Positions 50,897 to 59,902 of a stretch of 64,000 bases of DNA are shown in pieces (positions within the stretch are counted from its first letter, which is position 1; every line of letters begins with the position of its first letter). The position numbers were made by a program, and so were the translations under genes. The notes beneath the pieces are model-generated. The model had not been told where the DNA came from. It saw only the letters and a program-made list of their open reading frames with translations, and did not search any database. Origin of the DNA: Selenomonas ruminantium subsp. lactilytica TAM6421. Lineage in GTDB: Bacteria; Bacillota; Negativicutes; Selenomonadales; Selenomonadaceae. The stretch lies in contig NC_017076.1 of assembly GCF_000284095.1 (NCBI RefSeq), positions 1 to 64,000 on the forward strand, written 5' to 3'.

Positions 50897-51412
50897 TTAT
50901 ACTTCAGCTACAATGCTTCCGATTTTCGTGTAAATCATGCCGTTTTTCCCACGGTCAGAACGCAGGAGCGAGATTTCAGATACATCCATGGTGTCTGTCG
51001 GAAGTTGCTGTAGCAGCTTATCCATGCTGCCGATAATCTCAGCTCTTCGAACCATGGTGATATGGGGAGAGAATTTTTTGCGGTCATAGGGGATTTCCTG
51101 TTCGGCAAGAGCCCGTCTGAGCTGGCGTACACAGGCGGAAAGGGACTCATTGGGGGATATTCCTGTCCAAAGGGTATCATGGAAGGTTCCTGCCCCATCG
51201 AGCTGAATGGTAAAGGGCGTAAAAGATACTGAGGATATGGCATCCATAACGACATCGGGATTGCCGTATTCCCCGATAAAGGCAAGGGTCAGGTGCATGT
51301 TTTCAGCAGGAACGAAATATCCCCGCACGCCGATGCCCCGCCAATGCTGCTGGAGGTTCAGGAGAGAGTCCTGCATGGCTCCAGTAATGGATATGGCAAG
51401 AAAAAGTCTCAT
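50897..51412 (-). CDS. thpR: RNA 2',3'-cyclic phosphodiesterase (2'-5' RNA ligase, ThpR)
   Basis: 171 residues of the 2H phosphoesterase superfamily. The two HxT/S motifs are NMHLTLAFIGEYG (first) and SPHITMVRRAEI (second). Opens MRLFLAISITGAMQDSLLNL, typical for ThpR. Probably processes RNA ends with 2',3'-cyclic phosphate. First gene of the operon thpR-crcB-gfo-glxK-ART-like. Confidence 0.92.
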   Translation of the reverse strand: MRLFLAISITGAMQDSLLNLQQHWRGIGVRGYFVPAENMHLTLAFIGEYGNPDVVMDAISSVSFTPFTIQLDGAGTFHDTLWTGISPNESLSACVRQLRRALAEQEIPYDRKKFSPHITMVRRAEIIGSMDKLLQQLPTDTMDVSEISLLRSDRGKNGMIYTKIGSIVAEV

Positions 51413-51495
51413 GGTGAAAACTCCTTGTTTTTTGTTTCTATTATCATTCTATCATGATAGGACGATGGCGTCGATTGTATGGACGGAGACAAAAA

Positions 51496-51525
51496 AATTC
51501 CTGCTACTTGGGGATAGCAGGAATT
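51496..51525 (-). terminator. Terminator after yeiH
   Basis: Perfect 11-bp stem AATTCCTGCTA / TAGCAGGAATT with an eight-base loop, then TTTTTTT on the minus strand. Confidence 0.85.
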
Positions 51526-51551
51526 GTATTTGGGAAGCTTCAAGTAGTTTT

Positions 51552-52535
51552 CTATATTATGCCAATCAAATATTGCACCAGCAGGGACATGCAGGCTACT
51601 GCTGCCCAGCAGCAGAGTCCCAGGAAGATGGGCCTTAGCCCGTGTTTCACAAGTTCGCCCAATCTGGTATTGAGGCCGATGGCTGTCATGGCCATAACAA
51701 TAGCGAATTTGCCGCAGGTGCCAAGCGTCTGGGAGAGGGTTTCGGGCAGAATGCCAGTGGTGTTGACGATGGAAGCCACCACAAACCAAAGGATAAACCA
51801 GGGGAAGATTTTCCGGAAGTTAAATCCAGCACCAGCGTTGGCTTTTTCTCGTACCATCAGCAGGGCAAAAATCAGGCAGACAGGTACAATCATCAGAGCC
51901 CGGGTGAGCTTTACGATGGTGGCCAGCCCGCCAGCTTCTTCGCTATAGGAATATCCGGCTGCCACAACGGAAGATGTATCGTTTACCGCTGTACCGGCCC
52001 ACATGCCAAAGCCCAGGTCAGACATATTCATCAGATGCCCCAAAAAGGGAAAGATAAATACAGCCAGCACATTGAAGAGAAAGATAGTGGAGATGGAAAA
52101 GGCAATATCCTTGTCCTTGGCACCAATGACCGGTGCAACAGCCGCAATGGCCGAGCCACCACAGATGGCAGTGCCTGCACCAATAAGAGTAGTGGTATTG
52201 CGGTCAAGATGCAGCATTTTGCCTACGCCCAAGGCCACCACAAAGGCCGTCAGCAGGGTGAATATCATGACGGAAAAGGACTGGCTGCCAATAGCCAGCA
52301 CATGGAAGAGGTTCATTTCAAAGCCCAGCAGGATGATGGCATATTGGAGTATCTTCTTGCCTGTAAAAGCGATGCCTGGCTCTAAAGAGGATGGCCGCTT
52401 TATCCCCGCCAACATCATGCCCAGCAGTATGCCAAATACCGGCCCGCCGATAATGGGGAACTGTCTGCCTAAAAGCCAAGCTGGTATGGCAATGACCAAA
52501 GCCAGCAAAATACCTCGGATGTGTTCTTTCTTCAT
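51552..52535 (-). CDS. YeiH/UPF0324 family membrane protein
   Basis: 327 residues with about ten membrane segments (RGILLALVIAIPAWLLGRQF, TLIGAGTAICGGSAIAAVAP, GMWAGTAVNDTSSVVAAGYS). The GTAICGGSAIAA and GTAVNDTSSVVA blocks are the family signature. Commonly called a putative sulfate exporter; a role with sulfite/cysteine or taurine metabolism is suspected. A divergent-type LysR gene lies just upstream on the same strand, as in the yeiE-yeiH pairs. Confidence 0.9.
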   Translation of the reverse strand: MKKEHIRGILLALVIAIPAWLLGRQFPIIGGPVFGILLGMMLAGIKRPSSLEPGIAFTGKKILQYAIILLGFEMNLFHVLAIGSQSFSVMIFTLLTAFVVALGVGKMLHLDRNTTTLIGAGTAICGGSAIAAVAPVIGAKDKDIAFSISTIFLFNVLAVFIFPFLGHLMNMSDLGFGMWAGTAVNDTSSVVAAGYSYSEEAGGLATIVKLTRALMIVPVCLIFALLMVREKANAGAGFNFRKIFPWFILWFVVASIVNTTGILPETLSQTLGTCGKFAIVMAMTAIGLNTRLGELVKHGLRPIFLGLCCWAAVACMSLLVQYLIGII

Positions 52536-52635
52536 TGTATTAGGATGCCTCCTCGAATATCGTTACGGAAACATCCTAGCACTTGCTAGGTAAATTGTAA
52601 AATACTATGATTTAATGATTTGTATAGGTTATTGC

Positions 52636-53505
52636 CTATGATTCTGCATCGAAATTTCTGCAGAGGGCCATAAATCTTTCCATAGCTGGAGTAAGGTATT
52701 TGTTGATATGGCAGACAATCCGAAAGCTTCGGGTAAAGGAGATGCCGGGGATGGCAAAAGTTACCAGTTTTCCAGATGCCAACTCTTGTCTGGCTACCCG
52801 CTCGGACAAAACTGCTACCCCGAAGCCCGCCATAACTGCCTGTTTGATGCTTTCGGAGTTGTTGTAAGTACCGATAATGTTGGAGGTTAGGCCCTTTTCT
52901 GCCATTATCCGCATGAATATTTCCCGGGTGCCGCTGCCTTCTTCACGGGTAATGAAATCCAGCTGGGCCAGGTCGGCAATGGTACGGGGCAGGGGATTAT
53001 CTGGGGCTGTCAGAAATACCAGTTCATCGGCCATAAAGGGTGTTTCCCTTAAGTAGGGGGAATGTATTTTCCCTTCCACTAATGCCAAATCCAATTCATC
53101 ATTTAGTAGGGCTTTTTCCAATGTGGCCGTATTGTGAATGTAAGAAAATACCCGTTGCCCGCAGGATTTGCGGAACCTGTCCAGCAAAGGGATAAATACG
53201 CTTTCTCCCACGGATAGGGTAGCACCAATCCGCAGAGGAGAGCCCTTGGCAAAATCCCGCATGGCAGATTCTGACCGGTCAACAAGGCCTACAATATGAC
53301 GGGCATATTGCAGAAGCTCCTCCCCTGCGGCGGTCAAAAACAGCCTCTTGCTCAGCCGCTCAAAAAGCCTTGTTCCATAATGTTCCTCTAGTTCCCGGAT
53401 AGCCTGACTTACCGAGGGCTGGGAAATATGCAGTTTTTCGGCGGCCCGGGTCATGCCGCCTTCGTCATGAACGCAAAGAAAAATCTGAAAATGGCGTAAG
53501 GTCAT
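52636..53505 (-). CDS. LysR-family regulator (YeiE/CysB-like)
   Basis: 289 residues. Winged helix MTLRHFQIFLCVHDEGGMTR, AAEKLHISQPSVSQAIRELE; effector domain opens GSPLRIGATLSVGESVFIPL and contains FITREEGSGTREIFMRIM. The pattern is that of LysR proteins paired with YeiH. It is 100 bp upstream of yeiH on the same strand and probably controls it. Confidence 0.92.
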   Translation of the reverse strand: MTLRHFQIFLCVHDEGGMTRAAEKLHISQPSVSQAIRELEEHYGTRLFERLSKRLFLTAAGEELLQYARHIVGLVDRSESAMRDFAKGSPLRIGATLSVGESVFIPLLDRFRKSCGQRVFSYIHNTATLEKALLNDELDLALVEGKIHSPYLRETPFMADELVFLTAPDNPLPRTIADLAQLDFITREEGSGTREIFMRIMAEKGLTSNIIGTYNNSESIKQAVMAGFGVAVLSERVARQELASGKLVTFAIPGISFTRSFRIVCHINKYLTPAMERFMALCRNFDAES

Positions 53506-53516
53506 AGAAGGGCTCC

Positions 53517-54050
53517 TTAAGGCAGACGTTTTTCAAAACGGAACATCCCCTCGGGGAATTGTTCATCATGTTCTTCCTCGTCATCCTTAGGGTCAGGATG
53601 ATGGGCGTTAAAGAACTCCACGATATGAAACCCGCAGCGGTTCACATAAAAGTGGATGTTACGCTTTTCGAAATAGGGTGTTACGGTCTCCCACAACTTG
53701 ACCTCAGGATACATTTTTTCTACCGCACACCATGCGGCATAGCCGATTCCCTTGCTGTGAGCATTGGGGGAGACAAATAGAATCTCCAGCTCGCCATGAC
53801 TGCCGTCAACTTTTACGATAAGGCCGCCAACAGGCTGGGATTCCTGCATAATGCGGTAGGCGGTGCCTTCGGCAATGGATTTTTCAATGGTGTCTCGGGA
53901 GATGATTTCGCCATCTTCTTCAAAATGGTTGTCCCGCAGGCCAAATTCTTCCATAGCTCCGTAGTTAAAGGCGTCCTGATTGTCGCGGATAAATTTTTCC
54001 TTGTCCTCTGCCTGCAGGGGCACAAGGGTTATTTCTGTATTTTGCATCAT
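53517..54050 (-). CDS. GNAT-family N-acetyltransferase
   Basis: About 177 residues. Acetyl-CoA loop region ELEILFVSPNAHSKGIGYAA (Q/RxxGxG/A as HSKGIG) and end strand FYVNRCGFHIVEFFNAHHPD. ATG 54050 (MMQNTEITLVPLQ) follows AAGGAAG; the GTG at 54059 is less likely. Substrate unknown. It is 11 bp upstream of the LysR gene on the same strand. Confidence 0.87.
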   Translation of the reverse strand: MMQNTEITLVPLQAEDKEKFIRDNQDAFNYGAMEEFGLRDNHFEEDGEIISRDTIEKSIAEGTAYRIMQESQPVGGLIVKVDGSHGELEILFVSPNAHSKGIGYAAWCAVEKMYPEVKLWETVTPYFEKRNIHFYVNRCGFHIVEFFNAHHPDPKDDEEEHDEQFPEGMFRFEKRLP

Positions 54051-54157
54051 CGTTCGCACTTCCTTTTCCCAATTATACCATATTGTGGATGATGACTTCT
54101 GCTAATATAATAAAGAGAGGTCAAAATAGATGCTGTAGCAGACAGATGAGGTGTATC

Positions 54158-54955
54158 ATGAAAAGCAGAGTAACCGTTCTTGTGGAAAATACGGCAGCGG
54201 ATGAATCAACTCTTGAGTCGGAACATGGGCTATCCCTGTATATTGAAACGCCGGAGACAAAATTTATCTTCGACTGCGGCCACACAGGGCTGGCCTGGAA
54301 AAATGCAGGGAAACTAGGAATTGATTTGCAGGTTGTGAAAATGGTGGTATTGAGCCATTCCCATTATGACCATGGGGGAGGTTTTCCTGCTCTCCTGAAG
54401 TATTGTCAGCCCAAGACCTTGTATACGGGTAGAAATTTTTGGCAGGAGAAATACTCTTATGATAAGGAAAGCGGAGAATACCTTTATAAAGGCTGCGGCT
54501 TTACCGCCGATGACTTGGCAAAGTGGCAGGTTGAGCAAAAGGTATGCGTTGATTCCTTGCCGATAGATGATTATGCCAGCATCATTACCGGCTTTGACCG
54601 GCAGTATACCTTTGAGGATATCCCGGAGAAATTCTGCCGGGGCGGGCAGAAGGAAGCGGACCCTTTTAACGATGAAATATGCCTGCTTCTAAAAGAGGGG
54701 GATGGACTTGCGATGGTGGTGGGATGTTCTCACCGCGGGATACTCAACATGGTGGCTGCGGTAAAGAACAAGACCGGCCAGCCTGTGCGACGAATAATCG
54801 GCGGCATTCATCTGAGTAAGGCTAGTAAGGAAAGGATGGAACAGACTTTGCAGGAATTGCGGAGCCTGGGCGTTCAGGAGCTAAACCTTTGCCACTGTTC
54901 CGGGGCAGAGGTGCCGGGACGGATTTCGACAGGTTCTGTAATTGAAATTGGGTAG
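54158..54955 (+). CDS. MBL-fold metallo-hydrolase
   Basis: 265 residues from ATG 54158 (MKSRVTVLVENTAADESTLE), which has GAGGTG upstream; the open frame to 54083 lacks support. Metal motif VVLSHSHYDHGGGFPALLK (HxHxDH), then VVGCSHRGILNMV, and GGIHLSK at the end, as in the DHPS/Tflp-like MBL group that makes or cleaves methanopterin-like or other cyclic substrates. Function not determined. Terminator follows. Confidence 0.88.
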   Translation: MKSRVTVLVENTAADESTLESEHGLSLYIETPETKFIFDCGHTGLAWKNAGKLGIDLQVVKMVVLSHSHYDHGGGFPALLKYCQPKTLYTGRNFWQEKYSYDKESGEYLYKGCGFTADDLAKWQVEQKVCVDSLPIDDYASIITGFDRQYTFEDIPEKFCRGGQKEADPFNDEICLLLKEGDGLAMVVGCSHRGILNMVAAVKNKTGQPVRRIIGGIHLSKASKERMEQTLQELRSLGVQELNLCHCSGAEVPGRISTGSVIEIG

Positions 54956-54980
54956 AGATTATCATAGCAGCTGGCAAAGA

Positions 54981-55024
54981 AAACCAGTCTTCCTCGCAAA
55001 AATTGCGGAGAAGACTGGTTTTTG
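54981..55024. terminator. Bidirectional terminator
   Basis: AAACCAGTCTTC pairs with GAAGACTGGTTT (12 bp) and has an inner CTCGCAA/TTGCGGAG helix; T run on the plus strand, A run on the left. Separates the MBL gene from the convergent chimaeric pseudogene. Confidence 0.85.
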
Positions 55025-55058
55025 TACAAATATCAGGTTTGCAGGATAAGCAGTGGAC

Positions 55059-55752
55059 TTAATTTGTGGCGTTTAATTCACAGTCCATGTCTTTTGTGAC
55101 TGTTTTGGCTGTGGTGGCCATATACATGGTGGACAGGAGCAGCAACGCCAGCGAACATAAGAGCAGGCAGGCGTGCTGACTGCCTAGGGCGGTTGCCTGA
55201 GGCAGGCTGTCAGGCATATAGGCCTGGGGGGCGGAAACGATGGTGGCGATAACCGCCGTACCGATGGCTCCGGCCAGCTGCTGCATGGTGTTGAAGATGG
55301 CATTACCATCAGCCTTATATTGCTGGGGAAGCTGATTCAGGCCATGCACCATGATATTGCCTGAGGAAAAGGCCTGTCCCAAGGGAAAGACCATATAGAT
55401 AAGGGCTAAGGTAATGGCTGTGGCTGCTGAAAGCAGATTATAAAAAAGCAGCATCGCCGTCAGCACCAGCAGGCATCCCAGCACGATAGGGCGTTTGGCT
55501 CCAAAGCGGTCAAGTAGGCGGCCGCTGATGGGAGCCAGCATTGCCCCGAGCAGGCAGCCAGACAGCAGGATACAGCCAGCGATAAAGGAATTTTCCCCCA
55601 ACACAATTTGGGCAAAGTTGGGGATGAAGAAACCCAGACCAAGGCAGATGAATTGCAGGAGCAGCAGAGCGAGGACACTTAAAGAGAAGGAGAAAGCTTT
55701 TCAGCCTGGCTACTGCTAAAAAACACGTGATTTGCTCTAAATCAATTTGCAT
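55059..55752 (-). pseudogene. LysR 5' fragment joined to an EmrB/QacA-type MFS 3' fragment
   Basis: ATG 55752 gives MQIDLEQITCFLAVARLKSF, the first helices of a LysR protein, which then runs out of frame. From about 55690 another frame reads LSVLALLLLQFICLGLGFFI, IAGCILLSGCLLGAMLAPIS and GRLLDRFGAKRPIVLGCLLV up to 55059, the C-terminal half of a 14-TM drug/proton antiporter. A deletion has joined two genes that were presumably divergent or neighbouring. Confidence 0.75.
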
Positions 55753-55826
55753 GATACATACCTCGGCTTTGCACATTGAAGGATTGCCTTAAATACTGCC
55801 AACTCTTCCAATCAAAAGTCAATTAT

Positions 55827-56114
55827 TCATTCCATGCGAGGGCCTGGGCCATCATATTCGCAAAGAATGAAATCACCAAGAGGCTTTCCGTGGTAAGTAA
55901 CGGTGATGTCTTCCGGGGTGTTAGGGTTATCTGCCTCCAAATAGATGTCCCGGATGTCTATGAGTTCCGTGGTTTCGTACCATTTGTAGTCCTTGCAGTA
56001 AAAGAACTTTCCCAGGTGCTCGAAAGAGTAGTACTTGTCATCATACTCCCCGTACTCGATATAGCTGTTCAGCTCTGAGTCCCATACTGCGTTCGGATAT
56101 GCTTTGATTATCAT
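55827..56114 (-). CDS. Small acidic Tyr/Glu-rich protein, unknown
   Basis: 95 residues (MIIKAYPNAVWDSELNSYIE, WYETTELIDIRDIYLEADNP, FILCEYDGPGPRME). No signal peptide or membrane segment. Six bp after the LysR gene on the same strand, so possibly co-transcribed. Family not recognised. Confidence 0.55.
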   Translation of the reverse strand: MIIKAYPNAVWDSELNSYIEYGEYDDKYYSFEHLGKFFYCKDYKWYETTELIDIRDIYLEADNPNTPEDITVTYHGKPLGDFILCEYDGPGPRME

Positions 56115-56120
56115 GAAGAT

Positions 56121-56990
56121 TCACTCCCTGAATTTCTGCCGGACGAAGTTGATAAGCAGACGCTCCCCAGCATAGACTTGCCTACCTTTTTTCGTGACGA
56201 CAAAGCCCTGTTGGGACAGTCCTTTTATTGGGATAGCGGAAAGGCCGCTGCCTGTGGGAATGCCATTGCCGGTAAGAATGGAAAAGGCGATTCCCTGACG
56301 GACGATATTCCAGATGGTGGAAAGGTGCGGGGAGTAGTGGAGCACATGGGGCGTTAGCTTTTGCTTCCGGCATTTTTCCAGTATCTCGTGGGTCAAAATG
56401 AAGTTTCGTCCCAATAACACCAATGGGTAATTTGTTGCTTCCGCCAAGGTGATGGATTTTTGACAAGTCAATTCGTGGTCTGTGGGCACGCACAGGCAAA
56501 TGGGCCAGTCCGACAGTTTACGCAGGGTGAGAGTGTTGCGGTCATCTGCATCGTGGACGAAAGCCAAATCAACTTCTTCTCGCTCCACCATATCCAGGGC
56601 CTCTCCACCAGCGGGTTCCGTGATTTCCAGCTCGATTTCCGGGTGGAGCTTTCTGAACTCCCTCAGGAGCAAAGGCAGTATAATCGTGGCAATCTGTGAG
56701 GGAAGGGCAATTTGCAGGCGGTTGTGGCGGTGGGCGATTTCCCGTACGCTTCCTTCAAAACGCTTGACCTGCTTGAGCATGGTTTCCACCTCATGGAGCA
56801 GGGCGTGGCCCTCCTCCGTAAGCTGGATATTGCGGCCCACATGGCGGAAGAGGTTCAGTCCCGTTTCTTCCTCGATATTCTTCATAGCCAAACTGAGAGT
56901 GGACTGGGACATATGCAGGGCATCCGCTGCCCGGGTTACGTTTTCGTAACGGCAGACTTCAGCGTAATATTGCATTTGCTGGATATTCAT
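56121..56990 (-). CDS. LysR-family regulator
   Basis: 289 residues. Winged helix MNIQQMQYYAEVCRYENVTR, AADALHMSQSTLSLAMKNIE; effector domain HNRLQIALPSQIATIILPLL and NIVRQGIAFSILTGNGIPTG. ATG 56990 follows GGAGGT. It is divergent from a 53-residue gene at 57143, and two AATCGATT boxes 21 bp apart between them are probable binding sites. Confidence 0.92.
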   Translation of the reverse strand: MNIQQMQYYAEVCRYENVTRAADALHMSQSTLSLAMKNIEEETGLNLFRHVGRNIQLTEEGHALLHEVETMLKQVKRFEGSVREIAHRHNRLQIALPSQIATIILPLLLREFRKLHPEIELEITEPAGGEALDMVEREEVDLAFVHDADDRNTLTLRKLSDWPICLCVPTDHELTCQKSITLAEATNYPLVLLGRNFILTHEILEKCRKQKLTPHVLHYSPHLSTIWNIVRQGIAFSILTGNGIPTGSGLSAIPIKGLSQQGFVVTKKGRQVYAGERLLINFVRQKFRE

Positions 56991-57025
56991 ACTGGTACCT
57001 CCCTTTTCTTCAGCATATAACAATC

Positions 57026-57054
57026 AATCGATTTTCTCAATAGATAAATCGATT
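57026..57054. promoter_or_regulatory. LysR operator candidate
   Basis: AATCGATT at 57026-57033 and again at 57047-57054, two helical turns apart, between the divergent LysR gene and the small gene at 57143. Confidence 0.6.
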
Positions 57055-57142
57055 ATAAGTGTTTTTCATTAGCGGGGCTTTGCGATATGATAAAGCCAAC
57101 AAGAGAAACACAGGTTAACGTGAAGACGAGGAGGTTTTGACC

Positions 57143-57304
57143 ATGAAAAAAGAAATGATGAACTGGGCAGCTAAGATGATGATGCAGGCTCATAAGGATG
57201 TCAGCCGCTATCAGGCAGCTATGCAACAGAAAAAGGATATGTCGCCTGCTGAGAAGAATATGCTCTATGGCCGTTACCTAAAGGATATGAACGAAGCAAT
57301 CTGA
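57143..57304 (+). CDS. 53-residue Met-rich small protein
   Basis: ATG 57143 follows GAGGAGG. The product starts MKKEMMNWAAKMMMQAHKDV and contains nine or more methionines, amphipathic and basic at the start. It has a regular start and stop, is divergent from a LysR gene and precedes the VOC gene by 70 bp. Family not recognised; likely the main target of that LysR protein. Confidence 0.6.
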   Translation: MKKEMMNWAAKMMMQAHKDVSRYQAAMQQKKDMSPAEKNMLYGRYLKDMNEAI

Positions 57305-57374
57305 CAGGAAAAACTATCCCCGTAGCGAAATACAAAGCTATGGAGATAGTTTTGTATACGAAGGGGGACTTGTG

Positions 57375-57719
57375 ATGAATGAACACGCCTATCTTGACCA
57401 TGCGGCTGTTACGGTGGCAGATATTGACTGGACGCTGGCTTTCTTTGAGGATGTTTTGGGCATGTCCGTAACCCGGCGGCGGGAAGCGGAGGGTAAGCTC
57501 CAACAGGTTTGGCTGAATGGAGGCATCCAGCTTGTAGCCGCACCGGATAATGCAGGAAGCGGTCAGGCTCATCATTTGGGACTGAGGGTACGAGATTTTA
57601 AGGAAACCCTGGCAAAGATGTTGGCTTACGAAGGCGTGCATCCAGTAGAGGGCAAGCCGGAAAAATGGGTGCAGCTGCCAGATGGCTTATTGCTGGAGCT
57701 GTTCCCGATTGAGGATTAA
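57375..57719 (+). CDS. VOC-family (glyoxalase-like) protein
   Basis: 114 residues. AYLDHAAVTVADIDWTLAFF, EDVLGMSVTRRREAEG, and LGLRVRDFKETLAKML, then DGLLLELFPIED give the two beta-alpha-beta-beta-beta units with metal-ligand candidates His and Glu. Typical dioxygenase/glyoxalase fold with unknown substrate. Terminator at 57725. Confidence 0.85.
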   Translation: MNEHAYLDHAAVTVADIDWTLAFFEDVLGMSVTRRREAEGKLQQVWLNGGIQLVAAPDNAGSGQAHHLGLRVRDFKETLAKMLAYEGVHPVEGKPEKWVQLPDGLLLELFPIED

Positions 57720-57724
57720 GGGAA

Positions 57725-57746
57725 AAAGGCCGGAAGTCCGGCCTTT
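57725..57746 (+). terminator. Terminator of the VOC gene
   Basis: AAAGGCCGGA / TCCGGCCTTT with a two-base loop, six bases after the stop codon. Confidence 0.7.
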
Positions 57747-57762
57747 CACAATCACGATTATA

Positions 57763-58117
57763 TCAACGTTCCTGTATTGTTCCGTCGTATACCAATTTCG
57801 TACGTTCGTCGAACAGCACCCAGAGGATTTCGTCAAAAGCTTCCGGGTGTTCTTTTATTACAGCCCTGACTGTTTGCACGGCAATTTCTGCTGCCTGTTG
57901 GACCGGGTAGGAATATACCCCGGTGGAGATGGATGGAAAAGCCACACTACGGATGCCGTGCTCCATGACAAGTTCCAGGGAGTGTCGGTAGCAGCTAGAG
58001 AGCAGTTCTGCTTCGCCCTGGCTGCCGCCATGCCAGATGGATCCAACTGTATGGATAATATGGTCGCAGGGCAGCCTGTATGCCTTGGTTATTTTGGCCT
58101 GCCCGGTTTTGCAGCCA
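57763..58117 (-). pseudogene. N-terminally truncated macro domain gene
   Basis: Reads KTGQAKITKAYRLPCDHIIH, TVGSIWHGGSQGEAELLSSC, then VAFPSISTGVYSYPVQQAAE and EILWVLFDERTKLVYDGTIQ with stop at 57763: a YmdB-type macro domain lacking the first about 60 residues with the NAAN motif. The missing part was replaced by IS3-type sequence. No stop within the remaining frame. Confidence 0.8.
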
Positions 58118-58178
58118 TGCAGTGTCTGGTCCTATGTCAAGATTTAGTACAACATAAAATGAGAAATTTTAATTATTT

Positions 58179-58331
58179 TCAGCTTACCAATAGTGATTCT
58201 CTAGCAACGCTCGCATTGTAAAGTTTTTCGAAATCATCTGGCGAAAGATATCCACAATGGCTGTGAATCCGCTTTGTATTATAAAATGCTTCAATATACT
58301 CAAAAATTAGGCTGTAAGCATGATTAAAATC
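58179..58331 (-). pseudogene. 3' remnant of an IS3-family transposase
   Basis: Encodes HAYSLIFEYIEAFYNTKRIH, SHCGYLSPDDFEKLYNASVA and a stop at 58179, the C-terminal end of an OrfB of another IS3 group (IS150-like). Truncated by the IS256-type element on its upstream side. Confidence 0.85.
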
Positions 58332-59722
58332 GAGGGTGTGAATAAAAGTCTGTAAAAGGTCTTCTATGATTTCAGCATGGATGTATTTTACGGTTGTAAT
58401 CTATCAGGGGGCATAATGGTCAGTTCGCCCCTTACTTTGCCCCAGTTTCGGATGGGCATGGACCATTTCTTGGTAGATTCAAACGTTGCCAAATACAACG
58501 CCTTTAGCAGGGCCTGTTGGCCGGGGAAAACACTTCTCTGGCTGTTCAGACGGCGGTACGAGGAATTTAGGCTCTCAATGGCATTGGTCGTGTAAAACGC
58601 GGTACGGATGTCTGTTGAGAACTTGAATATTGGCGTTATTACATCCCAATTGTCAAACCAACGCTTCAGTGCCGCTGGATAATGGAGCGTCCATTTTTTG
58701 TCCACTTCCTCCAGCCGCTTAACGGCGGCCTTCTCATCAGGGTCGGTATAGATGGTGCGGAGATCTTTGGCAAAATTTTTCATGTCTTTGTTGGCGACGT
58801 ATTTCAGTGTATTGCGCACCATGTGGACAATGCAGCGCTGGTGCTCCGTTTTCGGAAATGCTGCAGAAATGGCCTCTTTCAGGCCGGTAAGCCCATCAGA
58901 GCAAAGAATAAGGATATCCCTTACACCACGGTTCTTGAGGCTGTTCAGGACGCCCAGCCAGTATTTGCTGCTCTCATTTTCGCCCACTTCAAGCGTAAGG
59001 ACTTCCTTGCGGCCATCTTCATTTATTCCCATCACGACATAGGCAGCCAATTTGGCAATCATATTGTCATGTCTTACAGAAAAATGGATGGCATCAATGA
59101 AAATTATGGGGTAGATACTGGAAAGCGGTCTGCTCTGCCATTCCTCAATCTGAGGCAGAATTTTATCGGTAACATCGGATATGAACCCTTCTGAAGCCTC
59201 GAAGCCGTAAATGTCTTCCAAAGTTTCAGAGATCTGTCTGGTGGTCATGCCTTTGGCATACATAGAGATAATTTTCTCGTCAATGGCGGAAATATCCTTC
59301 TGCCGCTTCTTGACAACCTAGGGCTGGAAGGAGGACTGACGATCCTGCGGGACATCAATCTGAAAACTGCCATAACTGCTGTTGACACGCTTGGTTTTGT
59401 ATCCGTTGCGGGCATTCTCACTATCGGAGCGCTCAGACTTGCTGTAGCCTAGATGCTCATCCATTTCCGTTTCCATCATTTGCTTGATGGTGCCGCCCAG
59501 CAAGTCTTTCAGGGCGTCTTGGATATCAGTAGCGCTCTCGATGTTGTACTCTTGGAACAACTGCTGGATGATGGCACGCTTGCCATCGGTCATTTCTACT
59601 TTGTGAATCTCTTTTTTCTGTCTTGCCATGATAAAAGGCCTCCTATGATTTGATTATAGTTTATCATAGAAGACCTTATGTTTTCGAGGAAAATTCATTT
59701 ACAGAGATTTCTTCATACTCTC
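58332..59722 (-). mobile_element. IS256-family insertion sequence
   Basis: About 1.39 kb. Left end GAGGGTGTGAATAAAAGTCT, right end complementary to it with a few mismatches (TTACAGA...CATACTCTC ending 59722); further inside are AAGGTCTTCTATGAT and ATCATAGAAGACCTT. No target duplication found. A 231-bp fragment of the same element is at 61577-61807. Confidence 0.8.
58388..59629 (-). pseudogene. IS256 (mutator-type) transposase interrupted by an amber codon
   Basis: N-terminal part (59629 to 59318) contains ESATDIQDALKDLLGGTIKQ and MMETEMDEHLGYSKSERSD, ending QSSFQP-TAG; the same frame goes on VVKKRQKDISAIDEKIISMY and the ORF at 58388-59263 with IFIDAIHFSVRHDN (Asp), LILCSDGLTGLKEAI (Asp) and TTNAIESLNSSYRR (Glu). 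Only TAG at 59318-59320, probably a former CAG, breaks the gene. The catalytic residues are intact, so suppression of the amber codon would restore it. Confidence 0.88.
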
Positions 59723-59738
59723 AAGAAACGAATAAACC

Positions 59739-59902
59739 TTGCCTTTCCTTGGTAACGTTGATATAATATCAAGGTCTTACTGTATGGTTATTTTCCTAAT
59801 GGCAAATCATTGTATCAGCAAGGCAAGCGTTCTGAAATAGCTATCGTCCAACCTGGATGGAGCTTCCCCTAACCCTGCTATCCCCATGTAGTGGGGTTTT
59901 TT
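59739..59902 (+). ncRNA. Candidate small RNA of about 130 nt
   Basis: TTGCCT (59739-59744), a 17-base spacer and TATAAT (59762-59767) form a good promoter, predicting a start near 59774. The first terminator is CCCC-ATGTAGT-GGGG followed by TTTTTT (59882-59902). The intervening sequence has no ORF of note but can form small stems (for example GTCCAACCTGGA). It lies beside the IS256 element. Promoter and terminator are seen; the RNA is inferred. Confidence 0.4.

Noticed and set aside
50884-51412. Fluoride riboswitch for crcB
   Set aside because: The space before crcB is 13 bp and is preceded by the thpR coding region, too short for the aptamer.
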